Assembly (NCBI GenBank): GCA_905250115.1 | Contig: CAJNOI010000134.1 | Span: 178,525-242,524, forward strand | DNA length: 64,000 nt | Reading direction: 5' to 3' | DNA from: Adineta steineri | Taxonomy: Eukaryota; Rotifera; Eurotatoria; Adinetida; Adinetidae | Part shown: piece by piece, positions 23,728-35,050 of the stretch | Numbering within the stretch: the stretch's first letter is position 1 | Layout of the letters: every line of letters begins with the position of its first letter | Program-made: the position numbers and the translations under genes | The notes under the pieces: generated by a model | Database searches by the model: none | The model's input: the letters and a program-made list of their open reading frames with translations, nothing else | Told to the model about the DNA's origin: nothing

Positions 23728-24740
23728 GAATTAGATCTCATTAATTCCAGTCTAAACTTTACAATGCTTTTTTACGATGCAACATCGACAAATAATGCTG
23801 TTCTGATAACGGTGACGATGTGAGATGTAAAATATTCAATACCTATGCCCACACATACGCTTCAGATGATTTTGTATGTTTTATATATTATTCAGTATTT
23901 CTTCCAACTAGCGTTTTTGTTTATCAAAACAATTTTCTCCGCGAAAGGTTTTCATTATACTGTGTTGTGTATGTCTCTTACTTATGATAAATTTGTTTAT
24001 CGTTTTTGATAAGAAATATTTACCTATTGCAAAAGCAGACATGTAACAACAAGTAACGCTCATCCAATGGATTCGCTAACCCTTTTCTGAAAGAAAGTTT
24101 CCTATGATTATCATTAAAAATAATCTTGATTTTGAATACATATCAATAAAGGGAACCTGGACAGGTTCTACTCGTCATAAAATCTTGATCGAACATGGTT
24201 CATTTTTAATTTGACGAATAAACGATCAGTCCCAGCCGTATATCTCATTTTTTGAAAAACTGACCTAATTCAAAGAGTTTAAGGAGCTGAGATGCCGCAT
24301 ATTCGAGAATTCTTACACTTTAAAAATAATCTAAGCAAAGTAACTTTAATATTCCTGAGCGATCGGGAAAATTGATGTTATGAAAATAATTGATCCTCTT
24401 CTCAAAGTGTATTCAACAATTATAATAGTTTAACAAAACTGGGATATGCTTGGGATCACCTGAAATCATGATTATATGAAAAAACACTACTCATTTAAAA
24501 TGACACAATCCCGGACAACTCCTAAAAGCTTTTAGAGTTGTACAACAGCATATCTATTCCTGCTCACGCCACAACAAGCAAATAATGCCATGTTTGCATT
24601 CAGAAGTCCTTTATTGAATAGGTCTTGTTAGGTCAAATGTGTAATTAAGATTTCTTTTTAGCTCAAGAATCGAATCACTTAACAATTTCGCAAAAACCCT
24701 CAGGTCTCACTTACTATACTTAGAATAAACCATTTAAATC

Positions 24741-24776
24741 AACGCCTAGTCGGTCGGCCACTCCCGGCTAGCCGTT
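24741..24776. repeat. GC-rich palindromic island, copy 1
   Basis: AACGCCTAGTCGGTCGGCC is followed by ACTCCCGGCTAGCCGTT. The outer AACG..CTAG / CTAG..CGTT ends are inverted, and it stands out sharply from the AT-rich surroundings. A longer variant lies at 25060. Confidence 0.6.
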
Positions 24777-25059
24777 ACCATATGTAGTATATTTTTCTGT
24801 ATATCAACTGTTACATTAAGGTTTTTCACGTGCACCGAAACTATTTCACTCATAACGTATCGATTTGCAATCGGAAATTTCCAACCTTTAGATAGCACTA
24901 TGTATTGTTCATCATAGTTTCCAATTTCTTTTTATTCTGATACAACGATGCACTGCTGGATTCTTTCTCGAATTAGCATTCATTAAGTGCTTTCAAAAAA
25001 CCATTTCAACCAACTAAGACTCATTTCAAAACTATGTTTCAAAACAATCTTCTGAAATT

Positions 25060-25113
25060 AACGTCTAGTCGTTCGTCGGCCTCCCTCCGGTCGGCCACTC
25101 ACGGCTAGCCGTT
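25060..25113. repeat. GC-rich palindromic island, copy 2
   Basis: Same ends and core words as 24741-24776 (AACGTCTAGTCG.., GGTCGGCCACTCACGGCTAG, CCGTT) with about 18 extra bases in the middle. Confidence 0.6.
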
Positions 25114-25849
25114 TTTGTGTTTAACTATACTATTTCCTCCACTATTAGTACAGCTTAGAAGTTAAGAGGTGCATTTCGTGTGAATTTCTCTTAGAAAGAT
25201 GCTCAGTATTTGATACTATGATTCTCAAGAAGAAATTAAGGAAAGAAGAACTATGCTGTAAGCTGTTACGAAAGAGTACATTACATTGTGCCATAGCAAA
25301 GATATTCATCTACTTCGAATATTATTATACAGTTAAAATCCACGACCATTTAACAGTAGGATTTGAAACACCTGTCCTCTTCTTTAAATTATTTGTCTAA
25401 ATTTTACCAAACAATCCGATTATAGTTGTCAACTAGGGTGCGGCGGGATAGGGTCTTTTATCTCGATCTCGTTCTCGCGTATTAAAAGTGGTACTCGCCC
25501 TGGTCCCGTTTGAACCCGATTTTTCTAAATCTGCGACAAACCGTTTTTAAACACATGTCTAGCAACTGAATACCCACACCTACCGCATCCAACATAAATT
25601 TTTCATAAAAGATCTATTCTTTGTATAAAAAAATCAGGAGCAAAAAATTTTAAAAATCTGACCTCAGATTCGCATTCCTCGACCCCTATTACATTTGTTC
25701 AAACTTTATAAGAAGAAAATTTTTTTCGTAAAAAAGTAGTCCATTGTGTAAACAAGTAACGCTCCTCCGAGGACTCGCTTAGCTCTTTCTTGTAAAAATG
25801 CATTTTCTTCACATTTACCGAAAAAACAAATGGAAACCGTGAAAAATCA

Positions 25850-26140
25850 GTTTTTGATGTTTTTTTTGACCTTTGATTTCTCTTCACCCCCGTCTCTCCA
25901 CACGGTGACCCAATAGTCCTCAGATTCGAACTCCCCGTATCGAAAAACCTCTAGAAATATCTTTTTCCAAAAATCCATTTTCAATGTTTTTTTGACCTTT
26001 CACCCACACCCACCCTCTTCACCCACCCACCCCTAACCGTGGCCACCCAACAGATCTCAAATTCGAACTCCCCGCATCGAAATACCTCTAGAAATGTCTT
26101 TTCCAGAAAATTGATTTTCAATGTTTTTTTGACCCTGCGG
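25850..26140. repeat. tandem repeat, period about 126-137 bases
   Basis: The phrase CAATGTTTTTTTGACC or its variant recurs at about 25860, 25986 and 26123. Between the copies AATTCGAACTCCCC or CAGATTCGAACTCCCC recurs, followed by CCTCTAGAAAT. About two diverged units. Confidence 0.6.
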
Positions 26141-26591
26141 ACAGAATGAATGACAAACTTTATGCATTTTGAGCCCACGATTTAAACGTCATATAACCCT
26201 TTCTTTCAGAAAAGGGAACAATGGAGATAAACATTGTGAATACAAGAGTTAACTTTGGCAATTTTTTTTTCATTTTTATACTTATTTATTTCAAAAACTT
26301 TTGAAAAACATTTTTTTGATCTTTGCTGCATTATTTCAAAGTAAGTTAATATTTTATTCTATCATGATTCTATCGTCATAAGAAATGACACCATTATTTT
26401 TGTTAAGATTAATTTTACAGCTAATTTCTCTTTTTGTTATATTCACAAACAAACTTGAGATTATGCGAAAATACTATTTAGATGTGTGAGAATAGTGCAC
26501 AGATTGGTAGTCATAAAAGTTGCATGTGAAGCACTTTGATGAGATTTGTTTATTGATTAGATAGAGACAAAGTAAAAATTCGATTAACTAT

Positions 26592-26643
26592 AATGAGGGT
26601 GTAAGTGTGGATGAAGTACAATACTCACACCGACCCCGTCAAA
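26592..26643. repeat. telomere-like short hairpin (diverged)
   Basis: ATGAGGGTGTAAGTGTGG faces CTCACACCGACCCCGTC across a short loop. Confidence 0.5.
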
Positions 26644-26710
26644 AAACGCACAATGCTAATAGTAAATATGATCTTCTATCTCTGTTGTGATATGATGAAC
26701 TAGTAAAGTT

Positions 26711-26773
26711 AAAAGGGTGGGTGTCAATACTCTGATCAACCACATCCACACTAACACACCCACACCCTCAAGA
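26711..26773. repeat. telomere-like short hairpin
   Basis: AAAGGGTGGGTGTC on the left; CCACATCCACACTAACACAC then CCACACCCTCAAGA on the right. The right end is the inverse of the TCTTGAGGGTGTGG end seen elsewhere. Confidence 0.6.
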
Positions 26774-27458
26774 ATAAAAAAATGAAATAAGAACAGTACT
26801 TCTGAATAAAATAATTCTGATTAAGGCTAAGATATGTGCAAAATCCATTATTGTATAATATACGTGTAGTTGAAAGATAAAGAAAATAAGTATGTTAAAA
26901 ATAATCTATTTAAAAAAAACAAGATTTACATATTAATTTATTAGATGCCGCACTATTAATTAAATTCTACTATGAGAATCACATGATCTCTATATATAAG
27001 TCATAACTAAGTAAAGAAAATTATCTCTGAATTCTTTAAAAAAAGGTCACTTATTGGAGCATGAATAAAATGAAAATTTTGTATTATATTTTGCACATAT
27101 ATTGAAAGATTGATGAAAAAATTTTTTAGTTTTAATTAATAACAATTAAATCAATTGGTGAAATACTTTCCTTTCAATACGAGGGAGATTTGTTAACGAC
27201 TCGAGCAAAAATGAGCAGGGAAATAATTTTTTAAACGTGTTATTTTCTATATGAATAAGCATTCGTCTGTCCTAGAAAAGTGCATTTTATATATAAGATG
27301 ACAGGCAAAATTATGGTTTATTTTTTATACTAACAACATTATACAAAGATTTTAATTTTCTAACTATACATGAATGGATCCTTCTTATAAACATAGTATT
27401 CATCGAATGCCCATTGTTTTTAGAAAACTGTTTATCTAAATAACTGAATGGAACTTAC

Positions 27459-27678
27459 TTAACACGTTGACTGTTCAGTGCATCATATGTGGTGCACGAT
27501 ACTTTTGACTAAAAAACCTATGCATCACATATGACATACTTGTAGCATAAGATATATTAAGCTAGATGTTACTAATTGATCATATTTGAAACATAGAACG
27601 TATCAGAAAAATATAAATAACAAAAAAAAGACGTATAACAAGTATTATTTTTTACTCATGGGACAGTCAACTTGTTAA
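27459..27678. mobile_element. piggyBac-type MITE flanked by TTAA
   Basis: Ends TTAACACGTTGACTGTTC and, inverted, TTAACAAGTTGACTGTCC, so both termini start at TTAA, the piggyBac target. Inside, CATCATATGTGGTGCA and an inverted TGCATCACATATGAC form sub-terminal inverted repeats. 220 bases, non-coding. A decayed piggyBac transposase lies at 47.2-48.2 kb in the same window. Confidence 0.7.
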
Positions 27679-28664
27679 TAATGTGTGATCTCGTCTAGCG
27701 TTCTTACTTGAGAAAGAATTTTTCATTCTGACATAATCATTTACACAAGCATACTTGAATGAATTTATATGAAAATCATAGATGACAGTTTGAAACTTTT
27801 TAGAATAGACAATTTGCATTATAAATTTATGTGCAGTCTTGTATATGATAATTTGTCTATTATCATTGTTCGAAAAGGAAATGTAGACTCATATTAGTTC
27901 AATTCATAAACTTATTTGAATTGACACATTTCAAAAAGATGTATGAATGAAACTGAGCTATACCGAATGGAGCAAATTAGCATCCATGAATCGTAGTAAA
28001 TGTTGTTACAATAATCAACAGATTAAATCAAATTGAATTGCGCAGTTTTGTTTGAAGGTAAATCCCGGTTTCTTTTAATTATAGTATCAAATTAAGAAAT
28101 CATGTGAAAATGATTGTTTTTCTCTTATTTAGAAAATACTAATAGAACTTTTTGAGGTCAAAAAAGGATGGTACACATCTAATAAATCTACTTCAATTAA
28201 TTGAAGACTCCGCTTTTTCGATTAAAATATTTCAGTGATTAATAAGATATGATGATTTTGAATTATTTCACCGGTCCGAACCTTGATTTATAAGTCTGTT
28301 TGTCCACGAAAATATTTAGAAATAGGATGTGTTTAATAAAAGGTATTTACAGTCGTCGTTTTTTTCTTGTTTTCGACTAAGTATTCAATTACCATAGTAT
28401 TCCGGGAGAAAAAAGTGTGGGAATCGAGACTATAGACGCTGGATTTCATCATTGGAATCAGTCTTTAATTGTTTCTTTCCTAATATCAAAACAACAAAAC
28501 AATAGGATTAAAGTTGAAATTACAACGATAAAGCTTGGTTTTACTGTATGGTATGCTGATATATAATATTTTCAAGGTTACTATTTTAATTAAGTAAAAG
28601 AGAACAATAAAAGGGATTAAAAACAGCTTCATTTTCATTCTATTCTCAAAACGAAAAGAACACC

Positions 28665-29851
28665 ATGGTTCTTCTATTTCACACGGTTGCTCTTCTTCTT
28701 CTTTTGCTCAGTGATAGTGTATCTTCACAAGCATTAACACTCAATATTCGAGATAACGGCAAGATCTGTTCACAATGGATAAAACCAGGAGCTAATGGAC
28801 AGTTTTCAGTCTCTTATGCACAACAACCAGAATGCATTAGTGCTGTCGCTTTTGAACAAGCAAATGGTCAAGCACGTCTCTGTTGTAAAGGTATGCCTTT
28901 AACAACACCACCAGCAAATTTTCCCAAAGAATGTGGTAAACAATTATATCAACCATTGAGACAACGTATCATTGGTGGACTCATTGCACACCCAAATAGT
29001 TGGGTAAGTATTGTTTGAAAAACAAATATTTTATTAATTTTTACCATATTTCTATTTTACTTCTTAGCCATGGCAAGTTTTGGTACGTGGAGCTAATAAT
29101 ATGTGCGGTGGTTCTCTTATTGATGAACGTCATGTTTTAACAGCTGCACATTGTATTAAAAATCCAGTTCAAGTAAATGATTATAAAATTATTATTGGTG
29201 CCCATGAAATTAATAAACCAATGTATATGGAACAAGAATTAACTGTATCAAAAATTTGGGTGCATGAACAATACACTGAAAGTACAACTGCAAATGATGT
29301 AGCTGTAATACGTCTGACAAAACCAATTCAACTTTCTGATAAAGTCAATATAATCTGTCTTCCAGGTGCTGAAGCGAAGAGTGTTAACGATACTGTTTGG
29401 GTTTGTAAGTATCTTTTTCTGTCCTGAACTAGACTAAATATATTGTTATTATTATTAAATTTCTTAGCTGGTTGGGGAAGAACAGCTCACAATGGTGATA
29501 CAAGCCCCATTCTGAAACAGACATATATGCAAACAATGGGTACTAAATGTTCTACATATGGTGCTGCCAGCTTTAATGAAGAAAAACAAATTTGTGCTAG
29601 TCAACATGGTGTTGGTTACACATGTCAAGGTGACTCTGGAGGTCCATTGATGTATGAATATGAAGGACGATGGTAAGTTTTTTAAACAAAGAAAGCCACT
29701 TTGTTATTTCTCTTCCATTTGCTTTAGGTATTTAAATGGTGTTGTTAGTTATGGCCCTACAGATTGCGGTGTTGGTACTGGTCTTCCAAGTGTTTTTGCA
29801 CGTGTCAAATACTATCTATCATGGATTAGAAGTAAAATGGCATCATCATAA
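28665..29851 (+). CDS. secreted S1 (chymotrypsin-fold) serine protease
   Basis: Four exons (28665-29003, 29068-29404, 29468-29672, 29728-29851) give 334 residues. There is a signal peptide (LLLLLSDSVSSQA), a cysteine-containing pro-region of about 80 residues, and an activation site R-IIGG near residue 101. The catalytic His is in TAAHC (about 140), the Asp in ANDVAVI (about 189) and the Ser in CQGDSGGPL (about 281). All three triad residues are present. The residue six before the catalytic Ser, which is Asp in trypsins, is Tyr here (GVGYTC). The 226-like position is Ser in LPSVFARV. Both argue against trypsin-type cleavage after Arg/Lys and are closer to elastase- or chymotrypsin-like pockets. 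Probably digestive or extracellular; specificity is inference. Confidence 0.9.
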
Positions 29852-31297
29852 ACACAATTAACAACATTTAGAGTAGAAGTACTCTTATTTTTTTCTGTAT
29901 TTCATGTTGATTAAAACGAAAGTTGATACAGAAATATATATATAAGAAGAAAAAAATTACTTTTTGTTTTATACGATCTATATAACGAACGGAATCAGTA
30001 GAAAAAAAGAGAGGGCGTGGATGGATAACATAGTCTATCGAATATTTTATTTTAAAAAAGTATTTATTAACTTGTTAACATCAAATTACTACTTGATAAA
30101 ATATCTCTATCGAGTCTTCAATTGTGTATACACTTATAAGCACTACTGTCTTATACTGATATGAACTCATTTGTGAACTAGTGAATACTGCTTTCTTTAG
30201 GCAACAGAAGAAACTTTGTTCCTTTTCTTTATCTTCATAGATACTATCAAAATAATATGTGATGAATATTGACGTAACATTGTTATGAAAACGTGTTTTT
30301 GGTATTATTTTCAATTTTGAAAGCGTCAGATAACAATTCTATTAAATTATAACGTGACTGAATATCTTCTTTCGATTATCTAGCAAGATATCGTTCGATT
30401 AAGATCTAGTTCGCGCGCGCCATCTAATATTGTCTGCGAACAATAAATCAACTTTTCTATCAGTATTCTTATTTTGAATTATCATTTACATTAAGTTAAT
30501 CACTGTAATCTTGACATGGCTATGGCTAATACTAAAAGGATAAAAAAGTCTCGAGAAGTAAAAATAAATGAGTTTTTATTTAATTTATTTTAGTTCTAGT
30601 AAAATTGAGTATTGACTTCATGTTTCATTTTTTTCTTAATCTACAATTTTTTTTCATTATATAATTTCTCGTAGAATTTTTACGACTGTAATTGATAACA
30701 TTCTTTTTTGTGTTGAGCAAAATATCACGTTGATAAGACAATCTAGACAACTTATGATATAAAAAAAACTCAATAAAGAAATTACAACGTAAAGGAGATC
30801 AATATATGGTGGTAGTATCACTAGGTCAAACATTCACTTACGTCATCTTGATGATACCACTAATGAGTTTACTTTATCTGTTTGTTAATATTCCTATCGT
30901 ATTGAATCGATAACGAATAATATTGAACTCAGAGCAGTTGTCTTATATCATATCAAGCAGAGACGTTCGATAAAATAGAACGAACACGAGAAAAGCAGTG
31001 ATTATGACCTATTAGGATAATTCACAATATATAATTGTTGACTGCAGGAAACACCATTAAATAGTAACAGAATCGTGAGGAAACAAATGAACTAACATCT
31101 TATCACCTATCATGAAGTCATTAAGAGAAAAGATAATAGATATTATACGACGATAAAGCTAGCTGAAAAGAAAGGAGAAAAGTCTGCATATATCTTTTAT
31201 CGATGATATGCATATATAGAGAATACATGTATTGTTTCATACCGTTGAGAATAACTATATTGGCTTATTCTCGTTTCTATTACAGATTCAGTTTTAG
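29852..31297. other. intergenic DNA
   Basis: AT-rich; nothing supported on either strand. The open frames at 29964-30314 lie in simple sequence. Confidence 0.5.
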
Positions 31298-32176
31298 ATG
31301 TCTCGTAGTGCTTTAGTTACAGGAGCAGCTCAAGGTATGGGACGTGCAATTGCTTTACGTCTTGCTAGAGATGGACTCAATATTGCTATCAATGATATTA
31401 ATTCAAATACCATTCAACTTAATGATATTCAAAAGACAATAGAAAAAATGGGTCAAAAATCCATTGTAAGTACTGCAGATGTGTCAAATGAGAAAGCAGT
31501 CTCAACAATGATGAAGAATGTAGTTAAAGAATTAGGAAGTTTAGATGTATGTATTCTTTTATTTTCAATCTACTTCATTCTTTTTAACAAACAACATAGG
31601 TCGCAATTGCTAATGCAGGAATTTGTTCAATAAAGCCACTCATTGAAATTACGGCAGACGAATGGGATACAGTATTAGCTACTAATCTACGTGGTGTTTT
31701 TCTTTGTTATAAAGAAGCTGCTAAAGTGATGATTGCTCAAGGTACAGGTGGTAAAATTATTGGTGCTTGTAGTATGGTTGCCTATCGATCAACTACACTG
31801 GCAAGTCATTATATTGCTAGTAAATGGGGTGTACGTGGTCTTACCCAAGCTGCTGCTCTAGAATTAGCTCAACATAAAATAACAGTCAATGCTTATTGTC
31901 CTGGTATGTTTCATATTTGTTTTTTATTATTAACTCAATATTATCTTTATAGGTTATGTCGAAACTAAGCTGATCGATTCCGTTACTCAAGAATTCACTA
32001 AATATCAGGGTACAACACAAGATGAAGTCAAGAAAAATTTCGTACAAATGATTCCTCTTAGACGTCCTGCTCAACCAGATGATATTGCAAATTTTGTATC
32101 ATATCTTGCTAGTAAAGATTCGGATTATATGACTGGACAGAGTGTTATAGTAGATGGAGGATTTGTATTAACCTAA
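31298..32176 (+). CDS. short-chain dehydrogenase/reductase, acetoin/diacetyl-reductase-like
   Basis: Three exons (31298-31546, 31600-31903, 31953-32176) give 258 residues, the usual classical SDR length. The cofactor loop is TGAAQGMG (residues 8-15), followed by NAGI in exon 2. The catalytic Ser lies in [12 protein letters not shown], and YIASK supplies Tyr and Lys. The block [20 protein letters not shown] and the C-terminal DGGFVLT are close to those of (S)-acetoin-forming diacetyl reductases and butanediol dehydrogenases, mainly known from bacteria and fungi. NAD(H) is the likely cofactor because an acidic residue follows the second strand (NDIN). Introns of 53 and 49 bases show it resides in a eukaryotic genome. 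Horizontal origin is possible but untested. AATAAA at 32212. Confidence 0.85.
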
Positions 32177-32911
32177 ATACTGATACATATGTACTGTAAT
32201 TCGTAGTATTCAATAAAAATAATAAATACATATATTAAACCATTGATACGGTATATCTGCAGTCTATCATTAATATATTCAAATATTAGATAAAACTCAT
32301 TGTGAATATAAGAGAAGAAACGACAGAACGAAAAGAAAAAAATGATTCACTGACATTCGTTTCAAAGAGAGTGAGGTATAACGAATTCATTTTTAAATAA
32401 TTTTCGATGGGTCTATGCTGAGATTACGAAAAATTTCATCATACAAAATCGAAAGTTACAAGGCGCTCTTCACGAGTGTTTTTACTACCGCTAATTTCCG
32501 TAAGTTTCCATTATGACTTCAACTCAAATTATAATGAGAAGATACGACTGTTAAGCTTAACAAGGTATCATTCGACAAATCGATAAATTTTATTGTCCTA
32601 GTCGTTGATGTGCAATCGTTTTTTTTATAGAATTAAAACAGAAATTTTCGTAATACATTCGGCGACATCTTTTATTTTATGAATATAATGACCGCATCGT
32701 ATTGCAAGAAATGACGCCGGATATCTTTTTTTTGTTCTCTTATGCAAAATGACATAAAATGTGATAACAAAGCAAAAAAATCGTCCACTGTGTTTCTGTC
32801 AATGTCTATTACTGAATTGTACTCTAATCTAATTAAATACAATGTTATATCAATATTGTTAACACTTTTGTTCTGATGTTGAAATACTTTACTCTATAAT
32901 TTTAGAAATAA
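32177..32911. other. intergenic DNA
   Basis: No coding evidence. It contains the poly(A) signal of the SDR gene at 32212 and the promoter side of the HAD gene. Confidence 0.5.
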
Positions 32912-33400
32912 ATGGCATTAAATATTATCTTCTTAGATATTGATGGAGTCTTATGTTTAGGCAGAAAAATGGATAAAAATTGCTTACAACATTTGAAAAC
33001 TATTACAGATGTAACATCGGCACGAATTGTTTTATCATCTTCATGGAGGTAATTGAATATATTTTTCTTAAATTAAAATCTAAGAAATTTTCTATATAGA
33101 TTTTTTCCAAAATCACGAGCACAAATTGAAGCATCATTTAAAGAAATTGGTATCAATTCTTTACTAGGATGGACTGGTTCTCAAGGTAAAACGCGAGTAG
33201 ATGAAATCTATTCTTGGATGAAAAATTTCGACAATAAAACAATTGAAGAAGATATTATTATTAATAAATGGATTGCTATTGATGATATGGATTTATATAC
33301 TCTAGATAAAACACGTATGCAAGATCATTTTGTATTAACAACATTAATACAAGGAATTACAGAAGAAACAGTCAAAGAAGCAATTCGATTACTTTCTTGA
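32912..33400 (+). CDS. small HAD-fold protein (Swiss-Army-Knife RNA-repair HAD type)
   Basis: Two exons (32912-33048, 33100-33400) give 145 residues. The N-terminus has the HAD nucleophile motif IIFLDIDGVLC (DxDGV). The second motif is IVLSSSWR. A late acidic pair in WIAIDDMD serves as the metal-binding motif. The length and the pattern LDIDGVL, SSSWR, DD are those of the compact HAD domain found alone or fused in the proposed Swiss-Army-Knife RNA repair systems. Whether it acts on RNA ends here is inference. AATAAA at 33432. Its neighbour at 33731 is unrelated by sequence. Confidence 0.75.
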
Positions 33401-33730
33401 TATTTTTTAATACGAAAAGATTGTATATTTAAATAAAAAATAAATACGTTAATTTACTACTGTTTCATGTTAGACCACAGCACGTCAAAGTCAAAGAGAA
33501 CTTTTCTCATTCTTCAAAGGTGTCACATTATTTTATATATCTCAAAAAGATTTTTTTTTTCTTCATATATATAATATCTATGTTACTAAGAATAGATGAA
33601 GAGGAAAGAAAAAGAAAAGTCTTGTTAATCTTACCGTCAAAAAAAAAAGAATTATGTTGCGCACATCTTTATATTTCTACGTCTTCTCTAAACTATATCA
33701 ACTTCATTTGAATACTAACGAACAACAAAA
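33401..33730. other. short intergenic region
   Basis: Poly(A) signal of the HAD gene at 33432, then AT-rich leader of the next gene. Confidence 0.5.
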
Positions 33731-35050
33731 ATGCATTCTTCTGCTTTATCAAGGTCATGTAGTATTTCTGGATGTAAACATTTATCGCGTGCTCTATGTA
33801 TATGTTGTAATCAATATGTTTGTATTGATCATTTAAAAGATCATTCGAATAATCAAAATGATACTCAACTGACGTCATTAACAACTGAGTTAAATATTTT
33901 ATCTGATCGTATTCATTATACACCATTAGTTGATTCATTTTTTCTAACAACACTAGAAAAATGGCGTACAGATGCTTATCGTACAATTGATCGTTTTTAT
34001 GAAACACAACGTCGTCATTTTGAACAATTTATACATGAAAATCGAGATAAACAACGAAAAGAAATTGATTATTTACGTTTAAAAATAACTAATCTTATAC
34101 ATGAACAAAATATAACACAAGAAGATATTATTCAAATAAAAAATACTATTCATATAATTGAAAATGATCTTAATGATTTACAACATCTTCAATGTAATAT
34201 TCGTCCATTGATTATTGATGAAAATCTTACTACTTTTCAATCGAATAAAATTACACAAGATATTTTACCACTTTCACGTCCATATCGAACATTAAACATA
34301 TCCGATGATAGTTATTGTTGGATGACAACTAATGATAAATATTTATTAGTACATCATAAACCTGATCTATATTTACTTGATCGACAATTAACAATTATTG
34401 AAAGAATACCATGGATACATGGTCGAATATATAGTATGTGTTGGTCATCAACAATAAATCGTTTTATTATTATTACGAATAATATTATTTTTACACTTGA
34501 TGAAAATCTTCTAGCTATTGAACGATGTGATTTAATTCATTCTAATAATATTTATCGAAATTGGCGTTCAGGTACATGTTCAAATACAAATTTATTTTTA
34601 TCAACGAATGAATTAGGTTCATCAATCTATGAATTTACATTATTACCATCGATTCAATTAGTTAAAGAATGGTCATCACCAACAACATGTCGAAAAGATG
34701 AAAGTATTGATGATTTATGTTATAAAAATGATAAATTTGCTATTATTATTTTTCATCAATCAACAAATGAAACACATTTTGATTTACGTTCTTCGACAAC
34801 ATTCGATGTTATCTGGTCAATTGAAATTGGTCATAGCGTACCACGACGTACAACTGGTTGTTGTGGATTAAATAATGATGAATGGCTTATTACAGATGAA
34901 TATGATTTTCGTTTATATCATATATCATCTAATGGACATCTAGTCAAAAGTGATAAATATGATCCAGCACCATATAATGCTTTACTATTCGGTAGAGATA
35001 TACTCGCCATACGAACTACACAAGGTGTTAATTTACATAAACTTATGTAA
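33731..35050 (+). CDS. B-box-type zinc finger, coiled coil and propeller-like protein (paralogue)
   Basis: Single exon, 439 residues. Zinc ligands at about residues 10-38 repeat the C-x4-C-x7-C-x2-C-x4-C-x2-H-x3-H spacing of the gene at 21198-22505. A coiled coil at about 75-160 (YETQRRHFEQFIHENRDKQR and on) and a strand-rich propeller-like half follow. Blade landmarks include MCWSSTINRFIIIT, DEWLITDEYDFRLYHIS and LLFGRDILAIRTTQG. The two genes are opposite in strand and about 11 kb apart, with substantial divergence, so the duplication is not recent. No RING. Function not known. Confidence 0.75.
   Translation: MHSSALSRSCSISGCKHLSRALCICCNQYVCIDHLKDHSNNQNDTQLTSLTTELNILSDRIHYTPLVDSFFLTTLEKWRTDAYRTIDRFYETQRRHFEQFIHENRDKQRKEIDYLRLKITNLIHEQNITQEDIIQIKNTIHIIENDLNDLQHLQCNIRPLIIDENLTTFQSNKITQDILPLSRPYRTLNISDDSYCWMTTNDKYLLVHHKPDLYLLDRQLTIIERIPWIHGRIYSMCWSSTINRFIIITNNIIFTLDENLLAIERCDLIHSNNIYRNWRSGTCSNTNLFLSTNELGSSIYEFTLLPSIQLVKEWSSPTTCRKDESIDDLCYKNDKFAIIIFHQSTNETHFDLRSSTTFDVIWSIEIGHSVPRRTTGCCGLNNDEWLITDEYDFRLYHISSNGHLVKSDKYDPAPYNALLFGRDILAIRTTQGVNLHKLM

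Larger units (their letters stand above)
23517..28664. other. five-kilobase gene-free, repeat-rich region
   Basis: No gene is supported on either strand. It contains hairpins at 23654-23727, 26592-26643 and 26711-26773. It also has two GC-rich palindromic islands (24741-24776, 25060-25113), a roughly 130-base tandem repeat (25850-26140) and a piggyBac-type MITE (27459-27678). A related sequence (AACAAGTAACGCTC..) occurs near 24048 and 25751. The mix suggests decayed transposons. Confidence 0.6.

Noticed and set aside
25740..26213. Possible terminal inverted repeat between CCCTTTTCTGAAAGAAAG near 24080 and its inverse near 26195
   Set aside because: The right copy is itself a short palindrome, so the inverted match could be trivial; no target duplication was found.
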